Shown: positions 13,992 to 16,992 of the stretch, one piece after another
How the letters are laid out: each line of letters begins with the position of its first letter
Position numbering within the stretch: the stretch's first letter is position 1
Assembly: GCA_028706585.1 (NCBI GenBank)
Contig: JAQTVX010000004.1
Coordinates: forward strand, 1-16,992
Direction of reading: 5' to 3'
DNA from: Candidatus Krumholzibacteriia bacterium
GTDB lineage: Bacteria > Krumholzibacteriota > Krumholzibacteriia > Krumholzibacteriales > Krumholzibacteriaceae
DNA length: 16,992 nt
Notes under the pieces: model-generated
Told to the model about the DNA's origin: nothing
What the model saw: the letters and a program-made list of their open reading frames with translations, nothing else
The model's database searches: none
Position numbers and translations under genes: made by a program

Positions 13992-16172
13992 ATGCGGATT
14001 ACGAAAGGGTTGCTGCTCCTCCTGTTCGCTGCGTTCATCGGCGTCGCTCTTGGGTCGATTCACGCTGAGGACTGGGGAGCTTTCTGGCACGTGCAAAACC
14101 TGTGCGGACCGATCGGTGCGCACGTCGCGGGGGCGCTGCGCCTGCTCTTCGGCCCCGCGCTGTCGTGGTTCTGGCCCCTGTTCATCTTGTTCTTCGCCGT
14201 GCTCGTTTTCAGGAAAATGGAAGCCGCCAGGCAGCTGAGACGCATCATCTGCTCCCTGCTCCTTCTCGTGGTTGTATCCGCCATTGCCGCGGTTTTCGGG
14301 GGCGAGGGGGCGGGGGGGCTCGCCGGGCTCAAGACGCTCGGGTTTTTGAGGCTCATCTCCGGGCGCATCGGGTCAGGTCTCATCCTCGTCGCCGCGCTGC
14401 TCGTCGTTTCGTTTCTCTTGCTTCCGGGCGCGCTCGAATCCCTCATCGCGCGGCTCAGACGCATGCGAATGCCCCATTTCTCGTTTCCGGACCGGAAGCG
14501 TCGGGAACCCTCCGTGAAACAGAAGAAGTCGAAGAAGGAAAAGACCGTGCCGGAGATTGCGGTGATCGTCGACGGCGAGGAGCAGACGGTCGCGGTCAGG
14601 CGCGGAAGGCAGAAGGAGGAGAAAGACGAGGATCTGCCGCCGAGGATCACGGTGAGCGAGACCGCGATCATGCGTTCGGAGGATGAAGTCGGCATTTCAG
14701 ATATCGAGGGAGTGCCGGGAGTGAGCGCCGCGGCGGCCGGCGACATGCCGCTGCCGGATCTCTCGCTTCTCGATGACTGCGAGGCGCGCGGCGTTTCGTA
14801 TAGCACGGATGATCTCATCGCTCGGAGTGGGATCATCGAGACGAAGCTCAAGGATTACGGTCTCGACGGAAAGATCCAGGAGGTCCGGCCGGGCCCGGTC
14901 GTCACCACGTTCGAGTTCGTCCCAGCCGCGGGGGTCAAGGTGAGCCAGATCGCGAGCCGCGCTGACGACATCTCGCTCGCGCTTGCCGCGCGCTCCATCC
15001 GTATTCAGGCGCCTATACCCGGGCGCGGAGCGGTCGGCATCGAGGTGCCGAATCCGGAGGCAAGCCTTGTCTCGCTCAAGGAGCTTCTCGAGCACTATCC
15101 GAAGGACAAGGAAGGGCTAATCGTCCCATTCGGGAAGACGGTGACGGGTGAGCCGTACTTTGCGGATATATCGGAGATGCCGCATCTCCTCATCGCCGGA
15201 GCGACGGGCAGCGGGAAGAGCGTATGCATCAACACGATCATCTGCTCCCTTCTGTTTCACCATACGCCGGCCACGTGCCGGTTCATCCTCGTGGATCCGA
15301 AGCGTCTCGAGCTCATCGCGTACAACAATATTCCGCACCTCCTGCATCCCGTGATCACGGAGGCGAAGACGGTGCTGAAGATCCTGCAGTGGCTCACGGT
15401 CGAGATGGACCGCCGCTACAAGCTCCTCGCCTCGGTCGGAGTGAAGAATATCCAGAGCTTCAATCGAAAGGTCGCGGACGAAGAGGTGCTCCACCCGGAG
15501 ACCCAGGAGCGTCTATCTGGGTTACCCTACTACGTGACGATCATCGATGAGCTGGCGGACATCATGGTCATGATGGGCAACGAGATCTATCCGCCGATCA
15601 CGCGTCTGTCGCAGATGGCCCGGGCGGTCGGAATCCACCTCGTCTTCGCGACGCAACGGCCGTCGGTCGATGTGGTCACCGGTCTCATCAAGGCGAATTT
15701 TCCGAGCCGGTTGGCCTTCCAGGTGACCTCGAAGACGGATTCACGTACGATTCTCGATGCCAACGGGGCCGAGAAGCTGCTCGGCAACGGGGATATGCTC
15801 TACCTTCCCAAGAATCTCCCGCACCCGATCCGTCTCCAGGGAGCGTTCATCTCCGAGGCGGAATCGGAGCGCGTTGCCTCGTACTGGAAGAAGTTCTCCA
15901 GCGGGGAGGAAGCGCTCGATCTGGCGGACGAGACCCCCGTCACCGGGGACGACGATGCGCCGATCGACGACGAGCTCTTCCAGAAAGCCAGGGAGCTCGT
16001 CGTTATCCATCAGCAGGGCTCCATTTCCCTTCTTCAGAGGCGTCTCAGGGTGGGTTACGCGCGCGCTGCCCGTCTGATCGACATGCTCGAACAGGCCGGG
16101 GTAGTCGGGCCCTTCGAGGGGAGCAAGGCGCGGCGCGTTCTCGTGAGCCGTGAAAAATACGATGAAAATTGA
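13992..16172 (+). CDS. ftsK: DNA translocase FtsK/SpoIIIE
   Basis: This is a 726-residue septal DNA pump that clears chromosome from the division site and helps resolve dimers. The N-terminus has about four membrane helices within residues 5-155 (GLLLLLFAAFIGVAL, WFWPLFILFFAVLVF, ICSLLLLVVVSAIAAVF, GLILVAALLVVSFLLL). A short charged linker follows (about 160-260), far shorter than in E. coli FtsK and closer to SpoIIIE. The motor carries Walker A GATGSGKS (403-410) and Walker B VTIIDELAD (515-523). The C-terminal gamma winged helix (about 650-720) contains QQGSISLLQRRLRVGYARAA, which reads polarity sequences and activates XerD. The start ATG 13992 has GAAGG at 13982-13986. It overlaps rimO by 11 bases. 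No key residue is missing. Confidence 0.95.
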   Translation: MRITKGLLLLLFAAFIGVALGSIHAEDWGAFWHVQNLCGPIGAHVAGALRLLFGPALSWFWPLFILFFAVLVFRKMEAARQLRRIICSLLLLVVVSAIAAVFGGEGAGGLAGLKTLGFLRLISGRIGSGLILVAALLVVSFLLLPGALESLIARLRRMRMPHFSFPDRKRREPSVKQKKSKKEKTVPEIAVIVDGEEQTVAVRRGRQKEEKDEDLPPRITVSETAIMRSEDEVGISDIEGVPGVSAAAAGDMPLPDLSLLDDCEARGVSYSTDDLIARSGIIETKLKDYGLDGKIQEVRPGPVVTTFEFVPAAGVKVSQIASRADDISLALAARSIRIQAPIPGRGAVGIEVPNPEASLVSLKELLEHYPKDKEGLIVPFGKTVTGEPYFADISEMPHLLIAGATGSGKSVCINTIICSLLFHHTPATCRFILVDPKRLELIAYNNIPHLLHPVITEAKTVLKILQWLTVEMDRRYKLLASVGVKNIQSFNRKVADEEVLHPETQERLSGLPYYVTIIDELADIMVMMGNEIYPPITRLSQMARAVGIHLVFATQRPSVDVVTGLIKANFPSRLAFQVTSKTDSRTILDANGAEKLLGNGDMLYLPKNLPHPIRLQGAFISEAESERVASYWKKFSSGEEALDLADETPVTGDDDAPIDDELFQKARELVVIHQQGSISLLQRRLRVGYARAARLIDMLEQAGVVGPFEGSKARRVLVSREKYDEN

Positions 16173-16992
16173 TGATCCGATTCTCGCCGGAACCTACGCC
16201 TTCTTCAATCTCGGGTGTCCGAAGAATCTCGTTGACGCCGAGCACGTCGCGGCGGAACTGGAGAACGCGGGATGGCTGAGCGCGCCGTCCCCGGATCGGG
16301 CGGCGCTCCTTGTCGTCACAACGTGTGCCTTTATCGCGAGCGCGATGGAGGAATCGGTCGAGGAAATACTGCGCATCGGCGCTGCGAAACGGGAGGGACA
16401 GATTCTCGCCGTGCTCGGATGCCTCGTGTCGCGCGAAGGAGCCTCTCTGCAGAAGCTGCTTCCCGAGGTCGACATGTTCTGCACGGTGGGCGAGATGCAT
16501 CTCCTTCCGTCGAGGTTGGCCGCTCGTGCCGGGGACGGAGGGGGCAGAGTCGCAGCGGCGCCTTCGACGGGTCGTGGAATACCGTGCCGCTCCTCCGCGC
16601 CGGCTGGGCGAAGGCTCTTTACGCCGCCTCACCTAGCTTACCTGAAGATCGCCGACGGCTGCTCCAATCGCTGCAGCTATTGCATGATTCCAGCCATCAG
16701 AGGCGATCTCGAGAGCAGATCCAGAAACGAGATTCTGGAAGAGGCCTCACAGCTCGCCGCGGCGGGAGTGGAGGAGCTCGTTGTCGTCGCGCAGGACACG
16801 ACCGCCTGGGGATTCGAGGGCGAAAAGAAGGACAATCTATACGATCTTCTCGAGGCGCTCGCGGATGGAACACGGTTCGACTGGATCCGTCTCATGTACC
16901 TGCACCCGTCGCACGTGGACGTCGATCGTCTCGTGCCGCTTATCAAGGGGGGTGCAATTTGTCCGGATCTCGATAAACCGATCCAGCATGTA
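16162..16992 (+). CDS. rimO: Ribosomal protein S12 methylthiotransferase RimO (3' truncated)
   Basis: This is a radical-SAM enzyme that adds a methylthio group to the conserved Asp of ribosomal protein S12. The frame is open from ATG 16162 to the window edge (277 codons). The N-terminal UPF0004 domain has three cluster cysteines: C19 in NLGCPKNLVDAE, C55 in TTCAF and C87 in LGCLVSRE. The radical-SAM cluster motif is C167-x3-C171-x2-C174 in GCSNRCSYCMIPAIRG. The last visible motif is KPIQHV. GCPKNLVD and the LESRS sequence after the radical-SAM loop favour RimO over MiaB. The C-terminal TRAM domain lies outside the window. The start overlaps the end of ftsK by 11 bases, suggesting coupled translation. 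The family usually spans about 430-450 residues. Confidence 0.92.
   Translation, partial: MKIDDPILAGTYAFFNLGCPKNLVDAEHVAAELENAGWLSAPSPDRAALLVVTTCAFIASAMEESVEEILRIGAAKREGQILAVLGCLVSREGASLQKLLPEVDMFCTVGEMHLLPSRLAARAGDGGGRVAAAPSTGRGIPCRSSAPAGRRLFTPPHLAYLKIADGCSNRCSYCMIPAIRGDLESRSRNEILEEASQLAAAGVEELVVVAQDTTAWGFEGEKKDNLYDLLEALADGTRFDWIRLMYLHPSHVDVDRLVPLIKGGAICPDLDKPIQHV

Noticed and set aside
16272..16976. Plus-strand Arg/Gly-rich open frame in the last part of the window
   Set aside because: It is out of frame with rimO, whose Cys motifs are all present in the frame from 16162.
1..16992. tRNA, rRNA, CRISPR arrays, insertion sequences, attachment sites
   Set aside because: I saw no cloverleaf, no regular repeat-spacer pattern, no transposase motif and no long direct or inverted repeats by eye.

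Overview
The window is a compact bacterial chromosome segment of high GC content with almost no spare DNA. It holds 16 protein-coding genes. Both ends are cut: fabF lacks its start and rimO runs off the right edge. No tRNA, rRNA, CRISPR array or mobile element is visible, and no stretch longer than about 225 bases lacks a gene. The organism is Gram-negative (outer-membrane beta-barrel with C-terminal Phe, several lipoproteins, a LolB-like lipoprotein). A DUF4837 lipoprotein, a PorV/OmpP1-like barrel and long TPR proteins, together with textbook TTGACA/TATAAT promoters rather than Bacteroidetes-type ones, suggest an uncultured lineage of or near the FCB group (Krumholzibacteria, Eisenbacteria or Latescibacteria type). 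That placement is inference.

Layout. (1) 1-2014, plus: fabF end, rnc, and a cysteine-rich unknown protein. (2) 2026-3983, minus: a two-gene operon of a lipoprotein with one haem-c motif and an OmpP1/FadL-like barrel. It is convergent with the first block and divergent from the third. (3) 4107-8013, plus: TPR protein, overlapping LolB-like lipoprotein, then an ECF sigma factor coupled by ATGA to a zinc-finger membrane anti-sigma factor. A sigma-E-like promoter lies just before the sigma gene. (4) 8082-10731, plus: DUF4837 lipoprotein, TPR protein with an acidic tail, and elongation factor P. (5) 10957-12090: a PilT-type ATPase. (6) 12191 to the right edge: comB, a ThiD2-ThiE fusion, ftsK and rimO, tightly packed and partly overlapping.

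The middle of the window reads as an envelope module: lipoprotein handling, envelope-stress sigma/anti-sigma control, and surface lipoproteins and porin. The flanks are housekeeping: fatty-acid synthesis, RNA processing, translation, thiamine, chromosome segregation and ribosome modification.

The most notable observations concern two normally invariant housekeeping proteins. RNase III has Ala at the position of the metal-binding Asp114 of E. coli. EF-P has lost the PGKG loop and carries Gln where the modified Lys34 should be. Other points are a perfect divergent promoter pair with very short leaders, a likely autoregulatory ECF promoter that moves the sigma start codon to 6671, and an uncharacterised seven-cysteine protein. 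I do not see a complete novel system such as a defence island.
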